DNA of 64,000 nucleotides. Origin: an uncultured bacterium. Lineage in GTDB: Bacteria; Cyanobacteriota; Vampirovibrionia; Gastranaerophilales; Gastranaerophilaceae. This document shows positions 8,330 to 18,222 of the stretch, one piece after another. The notes under the pieces are model-generated. The model was not told the DNA's origin, did no database searches, and was given only the letters and a program-made list of their open reading frames with translations. Position 1 is the stretch's first letter; each line of letters begins with the position of its first letter. Position numbers and translations under genes: made by a program. The stretch is from positions 156,305-220,304 of the forward strand of contig CAJMSH010000004.1 of assembly GCA_905216055.1 (NCBI GenBank), in the 5' to 3' direction.

Positions 8330-9682
8330 TTAAACGATACCTTGTGCGATCATTGCCTTTGCAAGTTTTGTGAATGCTGCAATATTTGCGCCTGCTACAT
8401 AATTGTTTGCAAGGTTGTATTCAGTTGCGGCTGATTTGCAAGCATTAAATATGTTAATCATAATTTTGTTTAATTTATTATCTACTTGTTCAAAAGGCAT
8501 ATAATATCTCATGCTGTTTTGGCTCATTTCTATTGCAGAAGTTGCAACCCCACCAGCATTTGCAGCTTTTGCAGGCGCAAGCAGAATATGATTTGCAAGA
8601 AAATATTCCGTTGCATCTTTTGTACAAGGCATATTTGCACCTTCTCCGATTGCTAAAACCCCATTTGCTACAAGTTTTTTTGCTGAATTTAAAGTTAATT
8701 CGTTTTGAGTTGCGCAAGGAAGTGCAATATCTGTTTTAATCGCCCAAATTGGAGAATCTTCATTCTCTCTTTCAAAATATTCTGCTTTTTTATGGACTTT
8801 TAAGTATTCATAAAGCCTTTCTCTACGTTGTTCTTTAATTTCTTTTACAAGCTCTAAATCTATTCCGTTTTTATCATAAATGCAACCTTTTGAATCGCTC
8901 ATAGCAATAACTTTAGCTCCGTATTCCAAAGCTTTTTGACAAGCATATATCGCAACATTTCCTGAACCTGATATTGTAACTGTTTTTCCCTTCAAAGATT
9001 TGTTTTTATCATTGTCAAGCATTTCTCTCATAAAATATATAAGTCCAAATCCCGTAGCTTCTTTCCTTGCAAGTGAACCTCCGTATGAAAGACCTTTTCC
9101 TGTTAAAACTCCGCCTTCATAAGCATCTTTTATCCTTTTGTATTGTCCAAACAGATATCCTATTTCTCTTTCGCCTACACCTATATCTCCTGCAGGGACA
9201 TCAATATCTTGACCAATGTGTCTTTGAAGTTCTGTCATAAAACTTTGGCAAAATCTCATTATTTCTCCGTCTGATTTGCCTTTGGGGTCAAAATCGCTCC
9301 CCCCTTTGCCTCCGCCGATAGGAAGACCGGTTAGTGCATTTTTGAAAATTTGTTCAAAACCCAGAAATTTCATAATACTTTGATTTACACTAGGATCAAA
9401 TCTTAAACCGCCTTTATAAGGGCCTATAAGACTGTTGAATTGAACTCTGTATCCTCTATGAACAATAACTTGACCTTTATCGTTTACGTATGGAACTCTG
9501 AAGGTTATAATTCTTTCCGGTTCAATCATTCTTTCAAGAAGGGCTATTTTTTCATATTCAGGGTGTTTTTCGATAACCGGCTCTATTGTTAAAAGAACTT
9601 CTTCTACTGCTTGTAGGTATTCTTTTTCGGAATTATTTTTTCTTTTAACATCTTGTAAAACTTTTTTTAAGTATTTGTTCAT
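8330..9682 (-). CDS. gdhA: Glutamate dehydrogenase, hexameric
   Basis: The enzyme interconverts glutamate and 2-oxoglutarate plus ammonia, using NAD(P)H. It has the family length (450 residues) and signature segments: GYRVQFNSLIGPYKGGLRF with the substrate Lys, LPIGGGKGGSDFDPKG with the catalytic Lys region, VPAGDIGVG, and a Rossmann fold beginning GKTVTISGSGNVAIYA. The C-terminal half has NAGGVATSAIEMSQN. The sequence resembles the NADP-dependent biosynthetic type, which would assimilate ammonium, but coenzyme choice is inferred. A GGGGG site lies before the ATG. It is transcribed alone and converges with the small secreted gene. Confidence 0.95.
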   Translation of the reverse strand: MNKYLKKVLQDVKRKNNSEKEYLQAVEEVLLTIEPVIEKHPEYEKIALLERMIEPERIITFRVPYVNDKGQVIVHRGYRVQFNSLIGPYKGGLRFDPSVNQSIMKFLGFEQIFKNALTGLPIGGGKGGSDFDPKGKSDGEIMRFCQSFMTELQRHIGQDIDVPAGDIGVGEREIGYLFGQYKRIKDAYEGGVLTGKGLSYGGSLARKEATGFGLIYFMREMLDNDKNKSLKGKTVTISGSGNVAIYACQKALEYGAKVIAMSDSKGCIYDKNGIDLELVKEIKEQRRERLYEYLKVHKKAEYFERENEDSPIWAIKTDIALPCATQNELTLNSAKKLVANGVLAIGEGANMPCTKDATEYFLANHILLAPAKAANAGGVATSAIEMSQNSMRYYMPFEQVDNKLNKIMINIFNACKSAATEYNLANNYVAGANIAAFTKLAKAMIAQGIV

Positions 9683-9793
9683 ATAACCCCCATTTTTTTT
9701 AATTGTAGCATATTATTTTGTCTTACGCAATTGATTTTTATAAAATATAAGTTATAATATGAATTATAATTATTAATAAAAAGGAGTGTTTGT

Positions 9794-10513
9794 ATGTTTG
9801 AGAAATTAGAAAAATTACAATTAATTTGGTTAGCTATTATTCTTTCATTGGGGTTGGTAATTGCTGTAAATTTTGGTACAGGAGCTATGTCAAAAGATAA
9901 AATTACGGTTACTGGTTCTGCTTATCAAGTTGTAAAATCAGATTCCGCAAGACTTGAATTTATAATAAATACAAGAAACTCCAATAAACAGCTTGCTTAT
10001 AATCAAATTAAATCACAGCTTCCTGTAGTTATGACATATTTGAAAAATAAAGGGATTACTGATATAGATGTGAAATCAGTAAATGGTTATAATTCTTATA
10101 AATATACGCCAAATGGTAATATGACAAATGATATCGCTTATTATAATCTTTCACAATCAATTGTTATAAAATCCAATGATGTTCAAAAAGTAAAAGAAAT
10201 ATCAACAGATATTCAAAATTTAATTGAAAAAGGTGTTGATATAAATGTAATGAGTGCACAATATTTTTATTCAGGGTTATCTGATTTAAAAGTAAAACTT
10301 CTTGAAGACGCGACAACAGATGCGAAGAATAGAGCGACTGCAATGCTTAAAGCAACGCACAATAGACCTGGAAAAATTCAATCTGTTAATATGGGTGTAT
10401 TCCAAATAACTCCTGTAGATTCGACAAATGTTTCTGATATGGGAATAAACGATACTTCTACAATTGATAAAAAAGTAACAGCAGTTGCTAATGTTGTTTT
10501 TAGAATAAAATAA
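9794..10513 (+). CDS. SIMPL domain (DUF541) membrane-anchored protein
   Basis: An N-terminal membrane helix (about residues 10-30) is followed by a SIMPL domain that opens with KITVTGSAYQVVKSDSARLEF and continues with the alternating beta/alpha pattern of DUF541. Proteins of this family sit in the periplasm or at the membrane; the biochemical role is not settled, though some relatives protect against oxidative stress. A clear AAGGAG precedes the ATG. It lies 14 bases upstream of a small secreted gene and probably shares its transcript. Confidence 0.8.
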   Translation: MFEKLEKLQLIWLAIILSLGLVIAVNFGTGAMSKDKITVTGSAYQVVKSDSARLEFIINTRNSNKQLAYNQIKSQLPVVMTYLKNKGITDIDVKSVNGYNSYKYTPNGNMTNDIAYYNLSQSIVIKSNDVQKVKEISTDIQNLIEKGVDINVMSAQYFYSGLSDLKVKLLEDATTDAKNRATAMLKATHNRPGKIQSVNMGVFQITPVDSTNVSDMGINDTSTIDKKVTAVANVVFRIK

Positions 10514-10527
10514 CAAGGAAATGTTTA

Positions 10528-10818
10528 ATGAAAAAATTGTTGACTTTTTTAAGTATAGTCTGTTTTATAAAGCCAGTTTATGCTGCATTACCTACAGATG
10601 CTTCAATAATTCAGGTTCACGATATGCAGATGATAAATCAACAAAGATTTAGAATGGAAGTTTTAAACGATTATAATGATGTTGAAACAGAAAAAGCTCG
10701 TTTTGAAAAGAAAAATGCTCCACATGAACCTTTAATAAATAAACTTTTTAATAAGAAAAAATTTGTTGAAGATAATGGACAAATAAAGATAGAAAATGAT
10801 AGTTCTATCAAAGAATAA
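10528..10818 (+). CDS. Small secreted hypothetical protein
   Basis: A signal peptide (KKLLTFLSIVCFIKPVYA, cleavage near residue 19) precedes about 77 charged residues rich in Asn, Asp, Glu and Lys. No family is recognised. An AAGGAA sits before the ATG, and the gene follows the SIMPL gene by 14 bases, so the two are likely co-transcribed and may both act outside the membrane. Confidence 0.6.
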   Translation: MKKLLTFLSIVCFIKPVYAALPTDASIIQVHDMQMINQQRFRMEVLNDYNDVETEKARFEKKNAPHEPLINKLFNKKKFVEDNGQIKIENDSSIKE

Positions 10819-10832
10819 AAACTTATGATAAA

Positions 10833-11462
10833 TTAATTGCTTATTCCTGCTCTGTAACCGCACCAACTGTATATTGCAGGTAATGTCTTATCAACATGCA
10901 ATTTTTCTGCAATAGGAACTTTTGCTAAAATTAATACTCCAAGTGCATCATCAATGTTCGCAATTGAATCTTTAAAAGTTAGTTTCCTGTCAGGGACTTT
11001 ATCTTTTGGATCATTAATTTTGTTTGATAATTTCGCTGCCAAATGCATTCCACCGAAAAGTCCGACAATCGTGCTTGCTATTCTGAATTTAGTGTTATTG
11101 CTAATTTTGAATAGTGCACCAGTTATTAGTGTTGGAATAGATGAATTCATAAACTGGAAAACACTTTCGTTAACTTTTTGCTTGGTATGGTCTTTTTTAT
11201 CAGCAATAAGTCCGGCAGCAAGGCCTCCTAAAATGCTTCCTGTCGCTACCAATATCATTTCTTTTACATGATATTTGACATTGAAAATTTTGCATTTTTG
11301 GTGTTTGGCAAGTAGAGCCATAGGAATTAATGTTCCTGCAATAGATCCTGCTGCAACTTTTGTTTTGATTGAGATATGCGGATCTTCTGCAATATGGCTT
11401 CTATAACTTTTATATGGTCTTATATCGTATTCAACTCTTTTCCCGCTAACTGGTGTGAGCAT
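10833..11462 (-). CDS. Hypothetical membrane protein with glycine-rich helices
   Basis: The 209-residue protein has several moderately hydrophobic, Gly/Ala-rich segments (KVAAGSIAGTLIPMALLA, ILVATGSILGGLAAGLIA, ASTIVGLFGGMHLAA) separated by basic loops. The helix style resembles the two small proteins at 46125-47162. An AAGGAC lies before the ATG. I cannot assign a function. The gene converges with the small secreted gene at 10528. Confidence 0.6.
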   Translation of the reverse strand: MLTPVSGKRVEYDIRPYKSYRSHIAEDPHISIKTKVAAGSIAGTLIPMALLAKHQKCKIFNVKYHVKEMILVATGSILGGLAAGLIADKKDHTKQKVNESVFQFMNSSIPTLITGALFKISNNTKFRIASTIVGLFGGMHLAAKLSNKINDPKDKVPDRKLTFKDSIANIDDALGVLILAKVPIAEKLHVDKTLPAIYSWCGYRAGISN

Positions 11463-11493
11463 TTTTAGTCCTTTTTATGTTAATTCTATCATG

Positions 11494-12354
11494 TTAATGT
11501 CCAAAAATTAAAATTGTTGCTGAACCTATAAGAATTATTAAGGAACCAATAATTTTTTTTAATAGTTTCTTTTCGTTAAATAGCTTATATCCGAGAATTA
11601 CATTAATAAGAATTGAAATTTGAAAAAGTGACAGTGCATATCCGACATTCATATATTTGAATACGTAAGCTGTTGTAAAAGTCATTAGTCCAAAGCAAAT
11701 AGCTGTTAGAATATAGAGTATTGTATGTTTTTTATTTGGAAAATGTAATTTTTGTTTACTAAAAATTTTTACAATAATAAAAGAAAATAATGCTCCTAAA
11801 AAACTTGAAGCAATAAAAGATGTGGTAATAGAAGATAGTATGATTACTTTTTTTATAAAAACAGCTTCTAAAGCAGAAAAAATTAATGCATAAATTCTGT
11901 ATTGAATGTCTTTTCTTAAAAATACTTTAGGACTAGCAGTATCAAAAATAAAATAAGATCCTGCAATAATTAGTAAAATACCTGCGATTCCGTAAAAATT
12001 AGGATATTCATGTAAAATTATAATCCCGAAAATTAGCCCAATAATAGCTTTGTATGAATTAATCGGTCCTAATACCGACAATTCTCCTTTCTCAAGAGCG
12101 AGAACCATGAAACAATTGCATATTGCACCTGTGATTCCCCCCAGAAAAGCAAATGTCAAAAATTCTCGATTAATAGAAGAATTATCAATTAAAAATAAAA
12201 GTGGAATTGAAAAAAGGCTTAAAATAAAATAGTTTATAAAATTAACGTTAATAGGGTTTTCGTTTTCTCCGGCAAGCTTTTTTTGAAACACGTTGCTGAA
12301 AGAATTACTAAAAACTCTAAGTAGTATAGCAATTGAATTTAACAATATCTGCAT
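11494..12354 (-). CDS. EamA/DMT family transporter
   Basis: From ATG 12354 the protein has 286 residues and about ten membrane helices in two EamA repeats; the first ends with ALEKGELSVLGPINSYKAIIGLIFG and the second with KYMNVGYALSLFQISILINVILGY. Such transporters move small metabolites across the inner membrane; the substrate cannot be predicted. The frame stays open to an ATG at 12453, adding 33 residues with an extra hydrophobic stretch. Neither start has a Shine-Dalgarno. I prefer 12354 because it places the first EamA helix at the N-terminus as in the family. Confidence 0.75.
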   Translation of the reverse strand: MQILLNSIAILLRVFSNSFSNVFQKKLAGENENPINVNFINYFILSLFSIPLLFLIDNSSINREFLTFAFLGGITGAICNCFMVLALEKGELSVLGPINSYKAIIGLIFGIIILHEYPNFYGIAGILLIIAGSYFIFDTASPKVFLRKDIQYRIYALIFSALEAVFIKKVIILSSITTSFIASSFLGALFSFIIVKIFSKQKLHFPNKKHTILYILTAICFGLMTFTTAYVFKYMNVGYALSLFQISILINVILGYKLFNEKKLLKKIIGSLIILIGSATILIFGH

Positions 12355-12617
12355 ATAAGGATTAAACCACAAAAATATTAAAAAATGTAACAATATTGAA
12401 AAAGTGTAAAAATTACACATGTAGTAGTGTTTATTTTTTAAAAATATAGTCATAAATAAAAATTTATAAAAATTAAAAAAATAAACAAAGCCATTTAAAA
12501 TAAAATTGTACTACTTTTGTAGTAAATTACCTAAAAGATTGATTTTTGTTTGAAAAAAGGACAATTGACGATTTTCAAAAAAAGATGTATTCTCGATAAA
12601 ACAAAGGGGGTGTATCA

Positions 12618-14135
12618 GTGAGAATTTCATCTATTCAAAATTATTATCGTACAAATTACACTAATCAGGTAAAAACTGCAAATGTAAACAAACAAGTGGC
12701 AGAAACTAAAGCGCAAACTTCGGCTTCGTATTTTACAAAGCCTTCAAATGTTTTAAGTTTTACGGGTGTTCAATCGACAGCTATGGATTTCGTAAAAAAA
12801 ATTCCTTTGGAAGACCGTTTAGCATCAATGTTCGAAATCCTACAACAAGGTGATCTTGTTATAACAGGAAAGGATTTAAAATCTGCGCAAAGTGCTTTAA
12901 AGGATTCTGTAACAGCATTTAGTACAGCAATAAAACGTTTCATATTTGTTCCCGACGATAATGTAGAAGGTACAATAGCATTTGCAAGGGGATTTGATGG
13001 AGATTTATTGGTCACAAACCCAAACAAATTTGATATGGAATATCGAGTAAATAATGAATTTAAACCATTTAAAGCTGGAGATACTTTGTATCTGTCAGAT
13101 GGTGATACAATAAAAATTAAAGATAAAGAAATTCCTATTAAAGAAAAACCTACTTTTGATTTAAGTGTAAGCAGGTGTATGTTCGCGCAACCTTACGATT
13201 TAACCAAAAGTGTATTGAATTCTATTGCTCAAAGAAACATGCAATCAATTCAAGCATTATCAAAATATGTTTCAGGATTTAAAGCTCCTAAAAAATTGAC
13301 GTTTGCTGATGTAGGCGGGCAAGATGATGTAATAAATCAATTAAAGAAAGGAATTTTGTATCCGGTAAAATATCCTGATGCTTACGAAAACAGCAAAGTT
13401 AACCATGGCTTTATTATGTATGGGCCTCCTGGAACAGGTAAAACTCTTATTGCTCAAGCTCTTGCAAATGAGTCAAATGCTACATTTATAAAATTAAATG
13501 GCTTAGAAATGGAATCAAAATGGATTGGAGAATCTGAATCAAATTGGAGAGCCCTTTTTAATTTAGCTAAAGAAAATCAGCCGGCAATAATTTTCATAGA
13601 TGAATTTGATGCTGTTGCAAGAAAACGTGGTGGCGTTGATGTTTATGGAGATAAAGTTGTTAATCAACTTTTAACATTAATGAGTGATATAGAAAAAGAT
13701 GGCGATCAAATTTATGTAATCACTGCAACAAATAAAGTCGATGCATTGGATAGTGCAATTACTCGTTCAGGAAGATTTGGCAAACATATAGAAGTAAAAG
13801 CTCCTGATACAGTAGACGGTGTAAAGAAGATTTTGGATATTCATACAAAAGATAAAAAATTAGCAGAAGACGTTGATAAAGTTACAGTATCTCAAAAATT
13901 ATTAGATATAAAAGCAACCGGAGCAGATGTTGCACATATTGTAAATACTGCTAAAGAAAATGCATTTGAAAGATGTGGAATTTTTGAAAAAATGGAAAAT
14001 GGCACATTTGAAAAAGCAGATATTGATAACTTGGCAATTAATAGTGACGATTTCACAAAAGCAATAAAAGATTTCTTGAAAAAAGCAGATAAGACAAATC
14101 GTAAACCAATAGGTTTCAATAAGGTAAACAAATAA
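12618..14135 (+). CDS. AAA+ ATPase with unusual N-terminal domain
   Basis: The AAA domain (about residues 225-460) has Walker A GPPGTGKT (269-276), Walker B IIFIDEFD (324-331), a sensor 1 Asn in ITATNK, and an arginine finger in SGRFG. It is closest in style to single AAA modules of the Cdc48/FtsH group, but no protease domain or second AAA domain is present. The first 220 residues are not a family I recognise; they begin with MRISSIQN and an LSFTG element shared with three other proteins in this window. The start is GTG at 12618 after AAAGGGGG. A substrate-remodelling role is likely, target unknown. A terminator follows. Confidence 0.85.
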   Translation: MRISSIQNYYRTNYTNQVKTANVNKQVAETKAQTSASYFTKPSNVLSFTGVQSTAMDFVKKIPLEDRLASMFEILQQGDLVITGKDLKSAQSALKDSVTAFSTAIKRFIFVPDDNVEGTIAFARGFDGDLLVTNPNKFDMEYRVNNEFKPFKAGDTLYLSDGDTIKIKDKEIPIKEKPTFDLSVSRCMFAQPYDLTKSVLNSIAQRNMQSIQALSKYVSGFKAPKKLTFADVGGQDDVINQLKKGILYPVKYPDAYENSKVNHGFIMYGPPGTGKTLIAQALANESNATFIKLNGLEMESKWIGESESNWRALFNLAKENQPAIIFIDEFDAVARKRGGVDVYGDKVVNQLLTLMSDIEKDGDQIYVITATNKVDALDSAITRSGRFGKHIEVKAPDTVDGVKKILDIHTKDKKLAEDVDKVTVSQKLLDIKATGADVAHIVNTAKENAFERCGIFEKMENGTFEKADIDNLAINSDDFTKAIKDFLKKADKTNRKPIGFNKVNK

Positions 14136-14154
14136 AATTTTAGATTAAGTAAAT

Positions 14155-14190
14155 AAAAAAGCTTTTGATATTATATCAAAAGCTTTTTTT
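14155..14190. terminator. Bidirectional terminator between AAA ATPase and tRNA-fMet
   Basis: GCTTTTGATA (14161-14170) pairs with TATCAAAAGC (14174-14183). T residues follow on the + side and A residues precede, so the same hairpin can end transcription from both converging genes. Confidence 0.8.
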
Positions 14191-14193
14191 AAA

Positions 14194-14270
<77 letters not shown>

Positions 14271-14334
14271 ATAAATTCTTTACACCCCATTATGTAACGC
14301 TGAAAATCAAAAATCAACCCCCTATTTATAAATA

Positions 14335-14362
14335 AAAAGAGCATCTAAAAAGATGCTCTTTT
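14335..14362 (-). terminator. Terminator of the adhesin gene
   Basis: GAGCATCT and AGATGCTC pair around an AAAA loop, with A/T runs on both sides. It lies about 20 bases beyond the adhesin stop on the minus strand. Confidence 0.75.
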
Positions 14363-14382
14363 ATGTTTATTATAATCAGGTA

Positions 14383-17049
14383 TTATAAACCTAATTTGTC
14401 TTTAAGAACTTCCCAGAACCATTTTGTATCTTTATTTGGAGCTTGAATATTTGCTTCTGATACATCTGCGGCTTCAGAGCCTTTGTTTACTACTTTGACA
14501 TCTTTGTCGCTTGTAATAGTTCCGTTTACGGTCATTCCGTCGCCTTTGTTAAGGATTACGGCATTACCTGTTGTTGTATTAATTTGTCCGCCAACATTCA
14601 TATCACCTTTTTGGTTATACAATTCTGTTTGACCGTTTGAAGTGTTCATTGTTCCTTCATATCTCAAGCCTTCTTCTCCTGAGATGTTTTTAATTAAGTT
14701 TTGACCTGTACCGTCAGCTTTGAATCCGCTTGTTACATTAATACCTGTACCGTTTTCTCTTGCTGCTGCATAGAAGCCGTTGTTTTCATCAAGAGCTCCA
14801 GTACCGTTATTATGAACAGTTGCACCCATATTTAATTTGCCTGAGTTTGCAAGTACGTTTACACGTCCTGAGTGTGTGATTTCACTGTTAACTGTCATAT
14901 CACCTGAACCGTAGTTTTTGATATTGATGTTTGCAGTGTCACTGGAAATTTTGCCGGCACTTGCAAGGTCCATAGAACCGCCACCTGCTCTGTTTATAAC
15001 ACCCATGTTACCATCAGATGTCAATTCTCCAGATACATACATATCGCCACTGTAGTTGTTAATTGCTAACTGACCTTCACTTGAGATTTTACCTTGAAGG
15101 TCAATACCTCTATCTCCAGCACTTGTATTGCCATCATGTCTGATTGCGATATTGTAGCCGGCTCCATCATTTGTAATTGATGAAAGATTTTGGGTTGAAA
15201 TACCTTTAGAATTTTCTCTTGACCAAATTGCTAAATTACCATCGTGGTTAGCAACTGTGCCACCGACAGTGTTGCTTGAATCGTTTGCAAATGTAAGCAT
15301 TCCATTGTCGTTATATATTGTCATGTTACCTGTGTTATCAACATTACCAACGATTGTCATACCGTCTTCGCCATAGTTTTTGAATTTCAATTGACCTTCG
15401 TTTGTAATTTTTGAGTTTTTAGTAACAACCATTCCGGAACCTTGGTTTTTAATAGCTGTGTTACCAGTTGTAGTTATATTTCCATCAACAAGCATTTCGC
15501 CTGCATTGTTGTTAATAGCTGTTTCTGCTGAATTCATACTGCTATTTTTGATTGTGCCGGATAAATCCATACCGCCGACACCTTCATTTTTAACTGAAAC
15601 GTTGCCATTGCCAACAATGTTTCCTGCAGAAGCTAATGTTAATTTGTTAGCTGTTTTGCCGTTTAAGATGTTAATATTACCACCTTCATCAGCACCTGCA
15701 GATACTTTCCCGTTAATGGTTAAATCACCTGCTTTGTTTTCAATTGAAACAAGCTTTTCTCCTTTAACACCTGCAAGTTCCATACCGTTTGCACCTTGGT
15801 TTTCAAGTCTTACTGAATCTGCGGCAACATTGTCTGCGGTATTAGAAATTACCATTTTACCGCCTCTGTTTATAATTCTGATAGCAAAGCCTTCATTTTT
15901 TGCTTGATCAGGTGTTGCTGCACTTTTTACAGATCCTGTAATATTCATACCGCCGGCACCTTCATTAACAATATTTGTTTTTCCTGTTGCTGTTGTTGCT
16001 CCGGAAATTGTTAAAGCTCCTGTACCGTTATTTGTGATTGCTAAGTCGTGATCTGTTGAAAGTTTGCCTCCAACTGTTAAATTTGTACCTGCGTTAGAAA
16101 TTTCTAAGTTGTCTCCAGTATTTTTAACAGTTCCTGAAATACTAAGATCTCCTGCTTTGTTATAAACGTTCAAATCATTTGTAGATTGAACAAGTCCGGA
16201 AATCTTAGTGCCATTAGCACCGCTATTTGTGATATACAAACCGCTGTTTGCTTGTCCTGCTTTTGCAGCACCGTTTATTATTTTACCGGCAATATCTGTG
16301 CCTGTTGTTGATTTAATTTGAATGTTTGAACCATTTGCAACAAATTCATTGCCTGAAGTTACCATTCCCTCAGTATTTACAAGAGAATTAAATAAATTAG
16401 AAGCTTGTTGATCTGTTGTAAGTGCTTGTTGTTGTGCAATACCGTTTAAGATTGCTCCGTTAGCACTAACTGCAATATCTCCGCCTCTAAGTTGAACGCC
16501 GTTTCTAGCAAAGATTTTACCATCAACTGTAATATTTCCGGTATTTGTTTCTTTATTTAACAAAGTAGAAATATTGTTGATATTGCTGTAATTGCCACTT
16601 TCATATTCTGCTTTTAAGGCATTATATCTGTTTGTTTCCGGAGTAGCAACTGATAAAGTACCTACGTTAAGTACACCGCTTGCTCCGATAGTCATACCAC
16701 CAGGTGTAATAAATACTGCATGGCCGTTATAGAAATTGCCATCACGCATTGTATTTAAGATACCATTAATATTAACCCCGTTATTTACAAGGTTAATAAA
16801 AGTTTCAAGGTCTTTCCCTGAAAGTTTGTCTTTGAAGATCAGGTTTGCAATATCACCGTGTTCCAAGATGAAGTCTTGATATTGTCTGTAACCAATATCA
16901 GCACTTACGTGTTCCGGATCAATGTTGAAGATATTACCGCCGCCTGTACCTTGAATTGGAGAAACTCCGGTAATTTCTGATGCTGCATTTGCTCCGGATA
17001 CTGATAGGACCGCTGCCATAGCCGCAATCAAAAGTTGCTTTTTGTTCAT
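14383..17049 (-). CDS. Filamentous-hemagglutinin-type beta-helical adhesin
   Basis: A signal peptide ends near residue 23 (SGANA/A). Residues of about 35-180 resemble the secretion domain of two-partner secreted adhesins, with GHAVFITPGGMTIGASGVLNVGTLSV matching the usual NPNGI..GA.VNVG motif. The rest is made of degenerate units of about 18-22 residues (N.GTGALTISG-like), the expected pattern of a right-handed beta-helix. The end is abrupt: a short KWFWEVLKDKLGL tail with no autotransporter barrel, LPXTG or repeat cap. No TpsB transporter gene is nearby. It is compact compared with multi-kilobase relatives. An AAGGAG precedes the ATG. Surface adhesion is inferred. Confidence 0.75.
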   Translation of the reverse strand: MNKKQLLIAAMAAVLSVSGANAASEITGVSPIQGTGGGNIFNIDPEHVSADIGYRQYQDFILEHGDIANLIFKDKLSGKDLETFINLVNNGVNINGILNTMRDGNFYNGHAVFITPGGMTIGASGVLNVGTLSVATPETNRYNALKAEYESGNYSNINNISTLLNKETNTGNITVDGKIFARNGVQLRGGDIAVSANGAILNGIAQQQALTTDQQASNLFNSLVNTEGMVTSGNEFVANGSNIQIKSTTGTDIAGKIINGAAKAGQANSGLYITNSGANGTKISGLVQSTNDLNVYNKAGDLSISGTVKNTGDNLEISNAGTNLTVGGKLSTDHDLAITNNGTGALTISGATTATGKTNIVNEGAGGMNITGSVKSAATPDQAKNEGFAIRIINRGGKMVISNTADNVAADSVRLENQGANGMELAGVKGEKLVSIENKAGDLTINGKVSAGADEGGNINILNGKTANKLTLASAGNIVGNGNVSVKNEGVGGMDLSGTIKNSSMNSAETAINNNAGEMLVDGNITTTGNTAIKNQGSGMVVTKNSKITNEGQLKFKNYGEDGMTIVGNVDNTGNMTIYNDNGMLTFANDSSNTVGGTVANHDGNLAIWSRENSKGISTQNLSSITNDGAGYNIAIRHDGNTSAGDRGIDLQGKISSEGQLAINNYSGDMYVSGELTSDGNMGVINRAGGGSMDLASAGKISSDTANINIKNYGSGDMTVNSEITHSGRVNVLANSGKLNMGATVHNNGTGALDENNGFYAAARENGTGINVTSGFKADGTGQNLIKNISGEEGLRYEGTMNTSNGQTELYNQKGDMNVGGQINTTTGNAVILNKGDGMTVNGTITSDKDVKVVNKGSEAADVSEANIQAPNKDTKWFWEVLKDKLGL

Positions 17050-17342
17050 ACAAATACTCCTTATTTTAGTTCTTGTTATAATTGAAATAGTATTCCAATA
17101 ATATACTAAATAATAAAGTCGAAAAAAATATTTATTTGCTGATTTGTAAAGATATATTAATTCGAGTTTTAGTATATTATTTGAGCTAATTTTAACCTTT
17201 TAATTTAAACCATATCATATACTCCTTTTCTTAATAATAAAATGATACAAAAATATCATAATATTGCACCTACTTCTATAAAGTATTTTACGGATTAAAA
17301 ATTGCTAAACTTTAGGATTTTTTAAGAAATGTAAACTTGATT

Positions 17343-17864
17343 TTAACCTTTAAAAGCTCCCCAAGCTTTAATAGTGCCTCTTTGATACTTTATTAAATAA
17401 TATTTACCTTTAGGAATATATTCTATAGAAGCTTCCATATTAATTTCAGGTTCATCAGGTTTCATTCCTGCTTTTTTGCGTTTTTCGTTTGTAGATTTTC
17501 TTGCTTTTTCTTCTTTTTTTAACTCTTTTTTTACTTTTTTATTATTTAATCTTTGTTGTTCTGTTGCATCTTCTTCTATTTTTATAACCGGGATTATTGC
17601 AATAGCTTCTTTGGACTGTAGGAGAATCAAGAAATCTCTTGCATCTGAGAGAGCGAGTTCATAGTAGCCGGGCTTTATAATTCCGCCTGCGTTGTCGTAT
17701 ATCGGATCAGAAATTATAATTACTGGATAATCAGAATCTTTTAGGGAATATCTAAAAATTGCATCAGTGCCAAATCGTGTGCCTGAAGTTTCTTGAGGTT
17801 TTGGTAAATCAGGCTTTACATAAGGATGGGTGAGTACATAATCAGCATAAACACCTTCAAACAT
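17343..17864 (-). CDS. Hypothetical protein downstream of rnpA
   Basis: The 173-residue soluble protein has no family I recognise. Its first 95 residues look globular. A very basic, charged stretch follows at about residues 103-140 (RLNNKKVKKELKKEEKARKS), then a short beta-rich end. The start at 17864 overlaps the rnpA stop by eight bases, so translation is probably coupled. In many bacteria yidD or yidC follows rnpA; this is neither. The basic segment could contact RNA, but that is a guess. Confidence 0.65.
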   Translation of the reverse strand: MFEGVYADYVLTHPYVKPDLPKPQETSGTRFGTDAIFRYSLKDSDYPVIIISDPIYDNAGGIIKPGYYELALSDARDFLILLQSKEAIAIIPVIKIEEDATEQQRLNNKKVKKELKKEEKARKSTNEKRKKAGMKPDEPEINMEASIEYIPKGKYYLIKYQRGTIKAWGAFKG

Positions 17865-18219
17865 TTTTTATCCCTTTAATTAAGTATTTGATAATATTAT
17901 CTATTTCTTGAAAATTTTTGCCAAGAGCTTTTTCATTTCCTACAAAAATTAATGACATAAATTTTTGAGAATTCCCGTAATCTTTTGATTTTAAGATTAA
18001 TCTGTAACTTTCTCTCATTAATCTTTTTAGCCTGTTTCTTTTAACAGCTCGTTTATGAGTTTTTTTGCTTACGACGAAGCCGACACGAGTCGGGAGATTC
18101 TCATCTTTTTTCAAAAGACCTGCAAAAAGAGTTATACCGCCTTTGTGGGAGGTATTTTTAATCCTGTAAGTTGCATTGAAAGCTTTTTTATTTTTTAATC
18201 TGAATTCTTTTTTTAACAT
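17857..18219 (-). CDS. rnpA: Ribonuclease P protein component
   Basis: The protein assists the RNase P RNA in removing 5' leaders from tRNA precursors. The family motif is present: TRVGFVVSKKTHKRAVKRNRLKRLMRES, including the conserved KRNRxKR basic helix. From ATG 18219 the length is 120 residues, typical for the family. A frame extension to 18249 would add MACCVVVQQI and crosses a palindrome, so the shorter start is preferred. It lies between rpmH and an unknown gene, the usual rpmH-rnpA order. Confidence 0.93.
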   Translation of the reverse strand: MLKKEFRLKNKKAFNATYRIKNTSHKGGITLFAGLLKKDENLPTRVGFVVSKKTHKRAVKRNRLKRLMRESYRLILKSKDYGNSQKFMSLIFVGNEKALGKNFQEIDNIIKYLIKGIKNV

Positions 18220-18222
18220 AAT

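Noticed and set aside
15458..15907. 149-codon frame opposite the adhesin gene
   Set aside because: It mirrors the repetitive coding strand of the adhesin; no ribosome site and hydrophobic low-complexity product.
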